DNA of 29,777 nt from DATDAH01 sp036525535 (GCA_036525535.1 DATDAH010000310.1:1-29777); one strand, 5' to 3'; positions 8,295-16,340 are shown, numbered from the stretch's first letter. Notes: generated by a model not told the origin, from the sequence alone. Numbers and translations are program-made.

Positions 8295-9839
8295 GTGAGT
8301 CGGCGGCTGTTGCTTCTGGTCGGCGCGGCCGCCCTCGTGGCCGCGGGCACGGCCTACGCCTGGACCCAGGTGGTCGACGACGCCGGCCCTCGGGACGCGT
8401 CGGCCGCCCCGACGACGTCGACGGTGGTCCCGGCGACCACCGTCCCGCCCGTGACCACGACGACGACGCCACCCTTCCAGGGCTGGGTCGACCCCGCGTC
8501 CTCGGGCCAACCCTTTCCCCACGCCACCGTCGAGGGTCTGTTGACCTTCCGGGGCAATCCGACCCGCAGCTACTACGGGGAGGGCCCGATCCCCCGGGAG
8601 CCGAACGAGCAGTGGACGTACCCGGGCTCGGCCATGTGCTCGGAGTCCACCGACGGCGAGGGGACTCGGTCCTGGTGCGGCACAGGGTGGACGGGCGAGC
8701 CCGCCGTCTTCGAGCGGAACGGCCGGACGTGGGTGGTCTTCGGCGCCTACGACCGCGCCGTCCACTTCGTCGACGCCGCCACTGGCCAGGACATCATCCC
8801 GCCGTTTCCGACCGGCGACCTGATCAAGGGCTCGGTGTCGATCGACCCCAGGGGCTACCCGCTGGTCTACTTCGGCTCCCGGGACAACTACCTGCGGGTC
8901 GTGGCCTTCGACCGGCCCCAGCCGACCGAGCTCTGGAACCTGTCGGCCGACGCTGTGTCCCCGACGATGTGGAACGACGACTGGGACGGCTCGCCGATCA
9001 TCATCGGCGACCACCTGGTCGAGGGGGGCGAGAACAGCCAGTTCCACATCGTCGAGCTGAACCGCAGCTACAGCGCCGACGGTCTGGCCCAGGTCGCCCC
9101 GCAGCTGGTCTTCAACGCTCCCGGCTGGGACGACCAGCTCCTGAGCGAGCTGGGCGACACCGACGTGTCGATCGAGAACTCGGTGGCCATCTCCGGCAGC
9201 ACCGCCTTCTTCGCCAACTCCGGGGGCCTCGTCCAGGGCTGGGACCTGACGGGGGTTCGCCAGGGTCAGCCGGCGCGGCGGGTGTTCCGCTTCTGGACCG
9301 GCGATGACACCGACGCCAGCGTGGTGGTCGACGACGAGGGCTTCCTCTACGTGGCGTCGGAGTGGGAGCGGCACAACGCCCGGGCCGCTGAGGTCGGGCA
9401 GATCCTGAAGCTGAACCCCCGTCACCCCAACCGCCCGCTGGTGTGGTCGATCGACGACCAGGGGGCCGACGTCGCCGGCGTGTGGGGCACGCCCGCGATC
9501 CACCGGGACCTGGTGATCGTGGCCACCAACGGCGGGGCCGTCAAGGGCATCGACCGCCGCACCGGGGCCGTGCGCTGGGAGTTCTCGCTGCCCGGACCGA
9601 CCTGGCAGTCGCCGGTGGTCGTGGACCAGGTCCTCATCCAGGGTGACTGCAACGGGGTCCTGCACGCCTACGACGTGTCCGACACGACCGTCCGGCCGCC
9701 GGAGCTCTGGCAGATCGAGCTCGGCGGGTGCATCGAGTCGACCCCCGCGGTCTGGCGAGGCCAGATCTTCGTCGGCACCCGGTCCGGCCTGTTCCACGCC
9801 ATCACCGGACCCCCGCGCCGGGCCCCGGACGGCGTTTGA
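8295..9839 (+). CDS. Exported PQQ-like beta-propeller repeat protein
   Basis: A 514-residue protein with a GTG start. A signal peptide or anchor occupies residues 5-23 (LLLLVGAAALVAAG), followed by a Thr/Pro/Ala linker (34-60) typical of actinobacterial exported proteins. The rest is a beta-propeller of the PQQ/BamB-like type. Repeats are visible as paired phrases such as GTPAIHRDLVIVATNGGAVKGID, SPVVVDQVLIQGDCNGVLHAYD and STPAVWRGQIFVGTRSGLFHAI, where each blade ends in a G-x-[LV]-h-A/G-[IFY] turn. Cysteines (CSES, WCGTG, GDC, GGC) may form disulfides outside the cell. There is no catalytic motif for a quinoprotein dehydrogenase, so a scaffold or binding role is more likely. Its place between folE and folP is unexpected for an envelope protein. 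Confidence 0.78.
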   Translation: MSRRLLLLVGAAALVAAGTAYAWTQVVDDAGPRDASAAPTTSTVVPATTVPPVTTTTTPPFQGWVDPASSGQPFPHATVEGLLTFRGNPTRSYYGEGPIPREPNEQWTYPGSAMCSESTDGEGTRSWCGTGWTGEPAVFERNGRTWVVFGAYDRAVHFVDAATGQDIIPPFPTGDLIKGSVSIDPRGYPLVYFGSRDNYLRVVAFDRPQPTELWNLSADAVSPTMWNDDWDGSPIIIGDHLVEGGENSQFHIVELNRSYSADGLAQVAPQLVFNAPGWDDQLLSELGDTDVSIENSVAISGSTAFFANSGGLVQGWDLTGVRQGQPARRVFRFWTGDDTDASVVVDDEGFLYVASEWERHNARAAEVGQILKLNPRHPNRPLVWSIDDQGADVAGVWGTPAIHRDLVIVATNGGAVKGIDRRTGAVRWEFSLPGPTWQSPVVVDQVLIQGDCNGVLHAYDVSDTTVRPPELWQIELGGCIESTPAVWRGQIFVGTRSGLFHAITGPPRRAPDGV

Positions 9840-9848
9840 ACCGACCGG

Positions 9849-9854
9849 TAGCCT
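9849..9854 (+). promoter_or_regulatory. Candidate -10 box for folP
   Basis: TAGCCT lies 6 bases before the GTG at 9861, in a 21-base gap. The intervening bases GCAGGA also look like a very close Shine-Dalgarno, so both readings are possible. Confidence 0.35.
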
Positions 9855-9860
9855 GCAGGA

Positions 9861-10652
9861 GTGCGGGCCTTGGTGATGGGGGTGGTCAACGTCACGCCGG
9901 ACTCGTTCTCCGACGGCGGTCGGTTCCTGGATCCCGACGCCGCCGTGGCCCACGGCCGCCGCCTGGTCGACGAGGGGGCCGACGTGATCGACGTCGGCGG
10001 TGAGTCGACGCGGCCGGGAGCGGCACCCGTGCCGATCGATGAGGAGATCCGGCGGGTGACCCCGGTGATCGCCGAGCTGGCGGGCACCGTGCGGGTCTCG
10101 GTCGACACCCGACACGCCGCGGTGGCCGAGGCGGCCGTGGCCGCCGGGGCCACGATGGTCAACGACGTGTCGGCCTCGCTCCACGAGACCGCGGCGCGCC
10201 TGGGCGCGGCCTGGGTGGCCATGCACATGCGGGGTGAGCCCGGCTCCATGCAGGCCGATCCCCGCTACGACGACGTGGTCACCGAGGTCCGGGACCACCT
10301 GGTCGCCCGGGCGGAGGCCGCGGCCGCCGTCGGGGTGGAGGAGATCTGGATCGATCCCGGAATCGGCTTCGGCAAGACCGTCGAACACAACCTCGACCTG
10401 CTGGCCCGATTGGACCGGTTGGTGGCCACCGGATGGCCCGTCGTGGTCGGCACCAGTCGGAAGTCCACCCTCGGTCGACTGCTGGCGGACAGCGACGGGA
10501 CCCCCCGACCACCCCCGGTGGAGGACCGCCTCGAGGCCAGTTTGGCGACGGCCACGTGGGCGATGGCCCAGGGAGCGGGCATGATCCGTGCACACGACGT
10601 CCGGGCGACGGCCCAAGCCGCGCGCGTGGTGCAGGGAGAGATAACGAAATGA
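9861..10652 (+). CDS. folP: Dihydropteroate synthase
   Basis: Joins 6-hydroxymethyl-dihydropterin diphosphate to p-aminobenzoate to give dihydropteroate; target of sulfonamides. It has 263 residues forming a TIM barrel. The first signature MGVVNVTPDSFSDGG is at residues 6-20, the second DVGGESTRPGAAPV around 44-57, and SVDTRHAAVAEAA carries the pterin-binding Asp. NDVSA follows, then IDPGIGFGKTVEHN and GTSRKS with the substrate-binding Lys and Ser-Arg, and finally IRAHDV. The start is GTG, because the family normally begins within a few residues of MGVVN. It is followed 10 bases later by the phosphatase-fold gene. Nothing unusual in the active site. Confidence 0.96.
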   Translation: MRALVMGVVNVTPDSFSDGGRFLDPDAAVAHGRRLVDEGADVIDVGGESTRPGAAPVPIDEEIRRVTPVIAELAGTVRVSVDTRHAAVAEAAVAAGATMVNDVSASLHETAARLGAAWVAMHMRGEPGSMQADPRYDDVVTEVRDHLVARAEAAAAVGVEEIWIDPGIGFGKTVEHNLDLLARLDRLVATGWPVVVGTSRKSTLGRLLADSDGTPRPPPVEDRLEASLATATWAMAQGAGMIRAHDVRATAQAARVVQGEITK

Positions 10653-10662
10653 GTCGAAACAC

Positions 10663-11187
10663 GTGACGCCGAAGGGCAAGTGGGCGCGGGGCATCGTCCC
10701 CCGCAACTTCCACTGGATCGTGAAGGACCAGCTCGCGGTGTGCGAGCGACCAGGCGGCTACGGCGCCAACCACCGCCGCGTCCGGCGCCAGGAGGAGATC
10801 ATCTGGCTGCGCGAGTCCGGCTTCGGCTGCGTCATCTCGCTCATCCCCTCCCCGCACAACCTGCACAACTACGACGAGCTGGGCGTGGCCTGGCAGCACC
10901 GTCCTTTCACCGCCGAGGACGACGAGACCACCTACCTGTCCGATCTCTACCCTGAGCTGGACCGGCTGCGGGCCGAGGGCACGATGGTCCTGCTGCACCA
11001 GGACGAGCTCAGCGACCGCCTGGTCGGTGTCGTGGCCGGCTACGTCCTCTGGGCCGGGCTGCTCGACAACGGTCCACAGACCATCTCGGTGGTCGAGCGC
11101 ATGGTCGACCGGCAGATGGGCCCCACCGGCCGAGGCCTGGTGACCTTGGCCATCGGCCTGCGGGACCAGCGCGCGGCGTCGACCTGA
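10663..11187 (+). CDS. Dual-specificity-phosphatase-fold protein lacking the catalytic cysteine
   Basis: A 174-residue soluble protein, GTG start. The layout resembles small cyclic tyrosine/dual-specificity phosphatases: NFHWIVKDQLAVCERPG (residues 15-31), then a helix and strand EEIIWLRESGFGCVISLI (44-61), a GVAWQHRPF strand (74-82), a helix (95-104), the strand MVLLH (108-112), and a helical end. The active-site loop that should read HCxxGxxR is H-Q-D-E-L-S-D-R at 112-119. His112 and Arg119 keep their positions, but the nucleophilic Cys is Gln113 and the loop Gly is Leu116. It is therefore probably not a classical cysteine phosphatase. It sits between folP and folB, close to both, so a link to pterin metabolism is inferred from context only. 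An alternative is a protein-binding pseudophosphatase. Confidence 0.65.
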   Translation: MTPKGKWARGIVPRNFHWIVKDQLAVCERPGGYGANHRRVRRQEEIIWLRESGFGCVISLIPSPHNLHNYDELGVAWQHRPFTAEDDETTYLSDLYPELDRLRAEGTMVLLHQDELSDRLVGVVAGYVLWAGLLDNGPQTISVVERMVDRQMGPTGRGLVTLAIGLRDQRAAST

Positions 11188-11213
11188 GCGGCGGGGACGG
11201 GAGGGACGCCACG

Positions 11214-11585
11214 ATGCCGGACCGGATCGAGCTGCGAGGGCTGCGGGCCCTCGGCCTGTGCGGGATCCTGCCCGAGGAGGGCTCGCGGGCCCAGCCCCTC
11301 GAGGTCGACCTGGACATCGAAGCCGACCTGTCCGTTCCCGGGTCCAGCGACGAGCTGGGTGACACCATCGACTACTCGGCGGTCTGCGCCATGGTCGAGC
11401 GCATCATCACCGCCGAGCGCTTCCACCTCCTGGAGGCGCTGGCCACCCGCCTGGCCGAGGCCGCCCTCGTCGACGAGCGGGTCGTGACGGTGACGGTCGC
11501 CGTGCGGAAGCTGCGCCCGCCGGTGCCTCACCACCTCGACACCTGCGGCGTGCGCATCACCCGCACCCGCGCCCAGCTGGGGTGA
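11214..11585 (+). CDS. folB: Dihydroneopterin aldolase
   Basis: Splits 7,8-dihydroneopterin into 6-hydroxymethyl-dihydropterin and glycolaldehyde. Its 123 residues are the normal length for the octameric tunnelling-fold enzyme. Key residues match the well-studied Staphylococcus enzyme: Glu21/Glu22 in GILPEEG, Tyr54 in TIDYSAV, Glu74 in FHLLEALA, and the catalytic Lys99 in VRKLRPPVP. The ATG at 11214 follows a strong Shine-Dalgarno, GGGAGGG at 11199-11205, with an 8-base spacer. The TGA stop overlaps the GTG start of folK as GTGA, so the two successive enzymes are translationally coupled. Confidence 0.95.
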   Translation: MPDRIELRGLRALGLCGILPEEGSRAQPLEVDLDIEADLSVPGSSDELGDTIDYSAVCAMVERIITAERFHLLEALATRLAEAALVDERVVTVTVAVRKLRPPVPHHLDTCGVRITRTRAQLG

Positions 11586-12031
11586 CCCGGGCCTTTCTCG
11601 GTCTCGGTTCCAACCTGGGGGACCGGCGGGCCCTCCTGCGGACCGCCGTCGACGCTCTGCCCGACGTGGTCGCCGTCTCCCCGCTCTATGAGACCGACCC
11701 GGTCGGCGGTCCGGACCAGGGCGCCTTCCTGAACCTGGTGGTCGAACTGTCCACCGAGCGGTCGGCCCGGGAGCTGCTGGCGGTCTGTGCCGAGCGGGAG
11801 GCCGCGGCCGAGCGGGTGCGCGTCGAGCGGTGGGGGCCGCGGACGCTCGACGTGGACGTGCTGTGGGTCGACGGCGAGACCGTCGACGAGCCCGACCTGG
11901 TCGTCCCCCACCCGAGGATGTGGGAGCGCCGCTTCATCCTCGCCCCCCTGCGGGACCTGGCCCCCGACCTGGTCAGTGCGGACGAGATCGAAGCCGCCGA
12001 AGGCGACGTCCGCCTCGTCGGCCTCCTGTAG
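11582..12031 (+). CDS. folK: 6-hydroxymethyl-7,8-dihydropterin pyrophosphokinase
   Basis: Transfers pyrophosphate from ATP to hydroxymethyl-dihydropterin, giving the substrate of FolP. It has 149 residues, slightly short of the usual 155-170. FLGLGSNLGDR is at residues 5-15 (ATP/pterin site), YETDPVGGPDQGAFLN at 36-51, and the family signature RWGPRTLDVDVL at 83-94, with the two magnesium-binding aspartates Asp90 and Asp92. VVPHPRMWERRFILAPL follows and completes the pterin site. The GTG start overlaps the folB stop. It closes the folate cluster; the next gene, 27 bases away, is unrelated. Confidence 0.95.
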   Translation: MTRAFLGLGSNLGDRRALLRTAVDALPDVVAVSPLYETDPVGGPDQGAFLNLVVELSTERSARELLAVCAEREAAAERVRVERWGPRTLDVDVLWVDGETVDEPDLVVPHPRMWERRFILAPLRDLAPDLVSADEIEAAEGDVRLVGLL

Positions 12032-12058
12032 CGACGTCGCCGCGACAGGATGAGCGGC

Positions 12059-13030
12059 ATGCGCGCGATCGTCGTGAAGGAGTTCGGGCCGCCGGAGTCG
12101 TTGACCGTCGAGGACTGGCCGGAGCCCGAGCCGGGGCCGGGCCAGGTTCGGGTCCGGGTCGAGGCGGCCGGGGTCAACTACGTCGACGCCATCATGGCCA
12201 GCGGCGGCTACCAGATCACGCCCCGGCTGCCCTACGTGCCCGGGTCGGAGGTGGCGGGCACGGTCGACGCCGTGGGGAACGGTGTCGAGTCGCCGGCCGT
12301 GGGTGACCGGGTGCTCACGTCCTGCGGGTTCGGCGGCTTCGCCGAGGCCGTGGTGGTCAAGGCCGAGCAGGCGCTGCCCATCCCGGACGGAATCGACCCA
12401 CCCACGGCGGCGACCGTCATCCAGAGTTACGCCACCGGCCTGTTCGCCCTGGAGCGCAGAGCCCTGCTGCAGGACGGTGAGTCCCTCCTCGTGCTCGGTG
12501 CGGGTGGGGGTGTCGGCCTGGCGGCGGTCGATCTCGGTCGGGCGCTCGGGGCCCGGGTCATCGGGGCGGCCTCGTCGGAGGCCAAGCGGGACGCCGCGTT
12601 CGCCGCCGGGGCGGAATCCGTCATCGACTACACCACCGAGGACCTCAAGGCCCGGGCCCGTGAGCTGGCCGGAGGCAGCGGCGTCGATGTGGTCTACGAC
12701 CCGATCGGCGGCGATCTCGCCGAGCCCGCCATCCGGGCGCTGGGTGACTTCGGGCGCTACCTGGTCGTCGGCTTCGTGGGCGGGATACCCACGGTGCCGA
12801 CCAACCAGGTCCTGCTCCGCAACCGGTCGGTGGTCGGCGTCGAGTGGGGCGGTTGGGCCATCTTCCACCCCGACGAGAACGCCGCGCTCGTCCAGCGCCT
12901 GCTCGATCTGCTCGGCGCGGGCACGCTGCACCCCGCCCGACCGTCGTCCTTCCCCCTGGAGGACGGCCCGCCGGTCCTGGCCGATCTCGTCGCCCGCAAC
13001 CTCACCGGCAAGGCCGTCCTCGTCCCGTGA
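12059..13030 (+). CDS. Quinone oxidoreductase-like MDR (medium-chain) reductase
   Basis: A 323-residue NAD(P)H-dependent zinc-free medium-chain dehydrogenase/reductase of the quinone oxidoreductase type. The N-terminal GroES-like domain contains AGVNYVDAIMASGGYQ (37-52) and the PGSEVAGTV motif (61-69). The nucleotide-binding Rossmann fold carries GAGGGVG at 147-153. The zinc-binding cysteines of alcohol dehydrogenases are absent. I chose the ATG at 12059 and not 12050: MRAIVVKEFG is the usual family N-terminus, and AGGA at 12047-12050 then has a proper 8-base spacer. Likely substrates are quinones or enoyl compounds, including acyl-CoA-like enoyl thioesters; the sequence does not decide which. 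It has no obvious link to the folate or pantothenate neighbours. Confidence 0.88.
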   Translation: MRAIVVKEFGPPESLTVEDWPEPEPGPGQVRVRVEAAGVNYVDAIMASGGYQITPRLPYVPGSEVAGTVDAVGNGVESPAVGDRVLTSCGFGGFAEAVVVKAEQALPIPDGIDPPTAATVIQSYATGLFALERRALLQDGESLLVLGAGGGVGLAAVDLGRALGARVIGAASSEAKRDAAFAAGAESVIDYTTEDLKARARELAGGSGVDVVYDPIGGDLAEPAIRALGDFGRYLVVGFVGGIPTVPTNQVLLRNRSVVGVEWGGWAIFHPDENAALVQRLLDLLGAGTLHPARPSSFPLEDGPPVLADLVARNLTGKAVLVP

Positions 13031-13103
13031 CCCCGCCGCCCAGTCACCACGAACCTTCGGCAAAGGTCGACGGATCCGGTGGTTGGTGCCGACGGTTGGC
13101 CGC

Positions 13104-13805
13104 ATGAGGGTCCGGGTCGTCGGGTCCGGACGGGCCGGGGGGGCTCTGGCGCTCGCGTTGCACCGCGTGGGCTGGACGGTCGAGGCGCCGCTGGGGCGAG
13201 ATGACGACCTGTCCCCGGCGGCCCACGGCGTCGACCTGCTGGTCTTGGCGACGCCGGATCCGGTCATCGCCGATGTGGCCGGCACCGTCGAACCCGACCC
13301 CGACACCGTGGTGGCCCACCTGGCCGGTGCCTTGGGCCTCGACGTCCTCGCCGGCCACCCGAGGCCGGCGGCGTTGCACCCCCTCGTGGCCCTGCCCGAT
13401 GCCGACACCGGGGCCACCCGCCTGGCCGACGGGGCCTGGTTCGCCGTAGCCGGTGATCCGCTGGTCGAGCGCGTCGTGGCCGAGCTCGGGGGCCAGGCCT
13501 TCGTGGTCGCCGACGAGGACCGCACGCGTTACCACGCCGCCGCCGTGATCGCCTCCAACCACCTGGTCGCCCTCCTCGGCCAGGTCGAGCGAGTGGCTCC
13601 GGAGGGCGTCCCGCTCGAGGCCTTTCTCGCCCTCGTCCGCGGCACCGTTGACAACGTTGCCGCTCTCGGTCCGGCGGCGGCCCTCACGGGCCCGGTGGCT
13701 CGGGGTGACTGGGCCACCGTCGAGGCGCACCTCGCCGCCCTCCCCGACGACGAACGCCCCGCGTACCAGGCCATGGTCGACCAGGCCCGCCGGCTGCTGG
13801 ACTGA
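13104..13805 (+). CDS. Rossmann/DUF2520 protein adjacent to panC
   Basis: A 233-residue protein of two domains. An N-terminal NAD(P)-binding Rossmann fold has G-x-G-x-x-G at residues 7-12 (VVGSGRAGG), and LVLATPDPVIADVA follows, like F420-dependent NADP oxidoreductases and ketopantoate reductases. LHPLVALPDA starts the linker, and the helical C-terminal DUF2520 domain carries RYHAAAVIASNHLVALL. The same gene lies directly upstream of panC in mycobacteria (Rv3603c) and other actinobacteria. By context a reductase role near pantothenate synthesis (ketopantoate to pantoate) is attractive but not demonstrated by any residue seen here. The start is the ATG at 13104, with no clear Shine-Dalgarno. 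It ends 24 bases before panC. Confidence 0.85.
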   Translation: MRVRVVGSGRAGGALALALHRVGWTVEAPLGRDDDLSPAAHGVDLLVLATPDPVIADVAGTVEPDPDTVVAHLAGALGLDVLAGHPRPAALHPLVALPDADTGATRLADGAWFAVAGDPLVERVVAELGGQAFVVADEDRTRYHAAAVIASNHLVALLGQVERVAPEGVPLEAFLALVRGTVDNVAALGPAAALTGPVARGDWATVEAHLAALPDDERPAYQAMVDQARRLLD

Positions 13806-13829
13806 GCGCCGGACCGGCAGACTGGCGTC

Positions 13830-14687
13830 GTGAAGGCCAGCGGGAGCATCGCGGAGGTGCGGTGGGCGCTGGACGAGGTCCGGCGGGAGGGGGCCACGGT
13901 CGGCCTGGTGCCGACGATGGGCTACCTCCACGAGGGGCACCTGTCGCTGATGGCCGCGGCCCGGGCCGACACCGACTTCGTGATGGCCACCATCTTCGTC
14001 AACCCGCTGCAGTTCGCTCCGGGGGAGGACCTGGCGTCCTATCCCCGAGACCCCGATGGCGACCGGGCGAAGGCCGAGGCAGCCGATGTCGACCTCCTCT
14101 TCAGCCCCGAACACGACGAGATGTACTCCGATCAGGTCCTCACCACGGTCTCCGTGGGCGGGATCTCCCAGTCGATGGAAGGGGCGACCCGACCCACCCA
14201 CTTCGCCGGGGTGGCCACGGTCGTGGCCAAGCTCTTCGCCATCGCCGGGCCTTGCCGGGCCTACTTCGGCGAGAAGGACTTCCAGCAGCTGGCGGTGATC
14301 CGGAAGATGGTGGCCGATCTGTCGTTCCCGGTCGAGGTCATCGGCTGTCCGATCGTGCGCGAGCCCGACGGCCTGGCCCTGTCCAGTCGCAACGCCTACC
14401 TGAGTCCGGACCAGCGAGAGGCGGCGCCGGTCCTCCAGCGGGCCCTGAAGGCGGGCGCGGCCTCGGTCCGGGCCGGCGAGCGGGACCCGTCCGCGGTCTG
14501 CACGCTGATCGGCGAGATCATCGCCGCCGAGCCGGAAGCCGAACTGGACTACGTCGCGCTGGTGGACCCCGCCACGCTCGAGCCCCCCGCCGGGATCCTC
14601 GAGCCGGGGACCTACCGACTGCTCACCGCCGCCCGTTTCGGCATCCCCCGCCTCCTGGACAACATCGCCCTCGAGGTCCCGGGCTGA
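13830..14687 (+). CDS. panC: Pantothenate synthetase (pantoate–beta-alanine ligase)
   Basis: Condenses pantoate with beta-alanine using ATP, via a pantoyl-adenylate, to give pantothenate (vitamin B5). It has 285 residues. The HIGH-like motif is MGYLHEGH at residues 30-37. IFVNPLQFAPGEDLASYPRD follows, then AGVATVVAKLFAI, YFGEKDFQQLAVIRKM and the DGLALSSRNAYLS motif that binds ATP and closes the site. The C-terminal domain ends with TYRLLTAARFGIPRLLDNI. The start is GTG at 13830; CAGACT six bases upstream is a poor -10 match. In mycobacteria panD (aspartate decarboxylase, the beta-alanine source) follows directly; here it is replaced by nadB. Confidence 0.96.
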   Translation: MKASGSIAEVRWALDEVRREGATVGLVPTMGYLHEGHLSLMAAARADTDFVMATIFVNPLQFAPGEDLASYPRDPDGDRAKAEAADVDLLFSPEHDEMYSDQVLTTVSVGGISQSMEGATRPTHFAGVATVVAKLFAIAGPCRAYFGEKDFQQLAVIRKMVADLSFPVEVIGCPIVREPDGLALSSRNAYLSPDQREAAPVLQRALKAGAASVRAGERDPSAVCTLIGEIIAAEPEAELDYVALVDPATLEPPAGILEPGTYRLLTAARFGIPRLLDNIALEVPG

Positions 14688-14716
14688 CCCGGCAAGGTTC
14701 CCGACAGGGACGGGCG

Positions 14717-14722
14717 TAGCGT
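14717..14722 (+). promoter_or_regulatory. Candidate -10 box for nadB
   Basis: TAGCGT lies 9 bases before the GTG at 14732. A small inverted repeat TCCC-gaca-GGGA (14699-14710) ends 6 bases upstream of it and could be an operator half-site pair, though it is short. Confidence 0.35.
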
Positions 14723-14731
14723 CCTCGGACG

Positions 14732-16336
14732 GTGACGGCCGAGCTGGACCTCCTGGTCCTCGGGAGTGGAGTGGCAGGCCTGTCGGCCGCGGTACGGGCC
14801 GCCGGCCCCATGGGCCTCCGCGTGGGCCTGTTGACCAAGGGCGCCCTCGACCAAGCCACGACCCGTTGGGCGCAGGGGGGCGTGGCCGCCGTGCTCGACG
14901 AGGACCCCGACTCCCTCGACCTGCACATCTCCGACACCCTCGAGGCCGGGGCCGACCTCTGCGATGCGGCCGCCGTCCGGGTGCTGGTCGACGAGGGCCC
15001 CCGCCGGGTCCACGAGTTGATCGCCTTCGGTGCTGTCTTCGACCGAGAGGCCGGCGGCGAGCTGGCCCTCGCCCGGGAGGGCGGCCACTCCGAGCCCCGC
15101 ATCGTCCACGCGGGAGGCGCCGCCACCGGGGCCGAGGTCGAGCGGGCCCTGGTCGCCGCCGCCCGCGCCACCGCGGCCGAGGTGTACGAGCACACCTTTG
15201 CCATCGATTTCGTGGTCGAGGGTGGACGGTGCCGGGGGGTGCGGGCCTACGGCATGGACGGCCAGCCGCTGGAGATCCGGGCGAAGCACACCCTGCTGGC
15301 CACGGGTGGCGCCGGCCAGGTCTTCGCCGTCACCACCAACCCGACGGAAGCGACGGGAGATGGCATCGCCATGGCCCGTCGTGCGGGGGCGGTCGTGGCC
15401 GACGTCGAGTTCATCCAGTTCCACCCGACGGCGCTGCACCACCCCAAGATGCCCAAGCCCCTGTTGTCCGAAGCCCTACGGGGCCACGGGGCGTTGTTGC
15501 GGGACATGGACGGGAACCGCTTCGTCGACGAGCTGCTGCCCCGGGACCAGGTCTCGCGGGCCATGACGGCGAAGATGATCGAGCAGGACGTGGACCACAT
15601 GTGGCTGGACGCCACCGTCCTGGAGAACTTCGACGAACGCTTCCCGACGATTGCCGCCTCGTTGGAGGAGGTGGGCCTCGACCCGGCGACGGACTGGCTG
15701 CCCATCGCCCCCGCGGCCCACTACACGTGCGGTGGGATGGTGACCGACCTCGACGGCGCCTCGTCCCTGCCCGGCCTGTGGGGCGCCGGAGAGGTCACGT
15801 GCACCGGCGTTCACGGCGCCAACCGCCTGGCCTCCAACTCCCTGCTGGAGGGCATGGTCTTCGGGCCCAGGGTGGTCGAGGCCATCGAGCGCGGTCAGGA
15901 CGGGCCCGAGGCCACGGGCGCCATGCGCTGCGTCCACGGCACCGACGCCCCCGGCGTCATCCCCGGCCTGCCGGTGACGAGCGAGGGAGTCAGCTTGCGC
16001 CGAGAGGTGGTCCCGCACCAGGCGGTCGGCGAGCCCGACGCGCCGACCACCGCCGCCGAGTGGCGGGCCCTCCTGCAGAAGGCGATGACGCTCGGCGCCG
16101 GCGTCCGTCGTGACGCCGACTCGCTGCGTCAGGCGGCTCGAGCGCTGGGACGGATCGGCCGAGCCGCCGAAGGTCGGGACGCGATCGACTGGTGCGAGGT
16201 ACGCAACCTGGTCGATGTGGCCGCCATGATCGTGGCCGCGGCCACCGCCCGGACGGAGACCCGCGGCGCCCACACCCGAGAAGACTTCCCCGAGACGGAC
16301 CCCGCGCTCCGCGCGAGGTTCCTCCACAGAACATGA
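14732..16336 (+). CDS. nadB: L-aspartate oxidase
   Basis: FAD enzyme that oxidises L-aspartate to iminoaspartate, the first step of de novo NAD synthesis. It has 534 residues, normal length. The FAD-binding GSGVAG is at 11-16. The TTRWAQGGVAAV block at 43-54 and REGGHSEPRIVHAGG at 115-129 are flavoprotein signatures. Active-site residues by comparison with E. coli NadB are His231 (FHPTALHH), Arg276 (VSRAM), His330 (AAHYTCGG) and Arg365 (GANRLASNSLLEG). The C-terminal three-helix domain is complete. Normally nadA and nadC flank it; nadC lies 3.6 kb downstream behind four unrelated genes, and nadA (quinolinate synthase) is not in the window. The GTG start has no strong Shine-Dalgarno. Confidence 0.96.
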   Translation: MTAELDLLVLGSGVAGLSAAVRAAGPMGLRVGLLTKGALDQATTRWAQGGVAAVLDEDPDSLDLHISDTLEAGADLCDAAAVRVLVDEGPRRVHELIAFGAVFDREAGGELALAREGGHSEPRIVHAGGAATGAEVERALVAAARATAAEVYEHTFAIDFVVEGGRCRGVRAYGMDGQPLEIRAKHTLLATGGAGQVFAVTTNPTEATGDGIAMARRAGAVVADVEFIQFHPTALHHPKMPKPLLSEALRGHGALLRDMDGNRFVDELLPRDQVSRAMTAKMIEQDVDHMWLDATVLENFDERFPTIAASLEEVGLDPATDWLPIAPAAHYTCGGMVTDLDGASSLPGLWGAGEVTCTGVHGANRLASNSLLEGMVFGPRVVEAIERGQDGPEATGAMRCVHGTDAPGVIPGLPVTSEGVSLRREVVPHQAVGEPDAPTTAAEWRALLQKAMTLGAGVRRDADSLRQAARALGRIGRAAEGRDAIDWCEVRNLVDVAAMIVAAATARTETRGAHTREDFPETDPALRARFLHRT

Positions 16337-16340
16337 CCGT

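Noticed and set aside
7653..10706. A 1017-codon open frame on the minus strand across folE, the propeller gene and folP
   Set aside because: It is a mirror frame of well-identified plus-strand genes. Its translation is rich in Gly, His, Arg and Asp without any domain, as expected for antisense frames in GC-rich coding DNA.
13053..13067. ACCTT-cggca-AAGGT hairpin after the MDR oxidoreductase gene
   Set aside because: The stem is only 5 bp with two A/T pairs and no T-tract; too weak to call a terminator.
13818..13823. CAGACT as a -10 box for panC
   Set aside because: It is at the right distance (6 bases) but lacks the first T of TANNNT, so I did not count it among the leaderless candidates.
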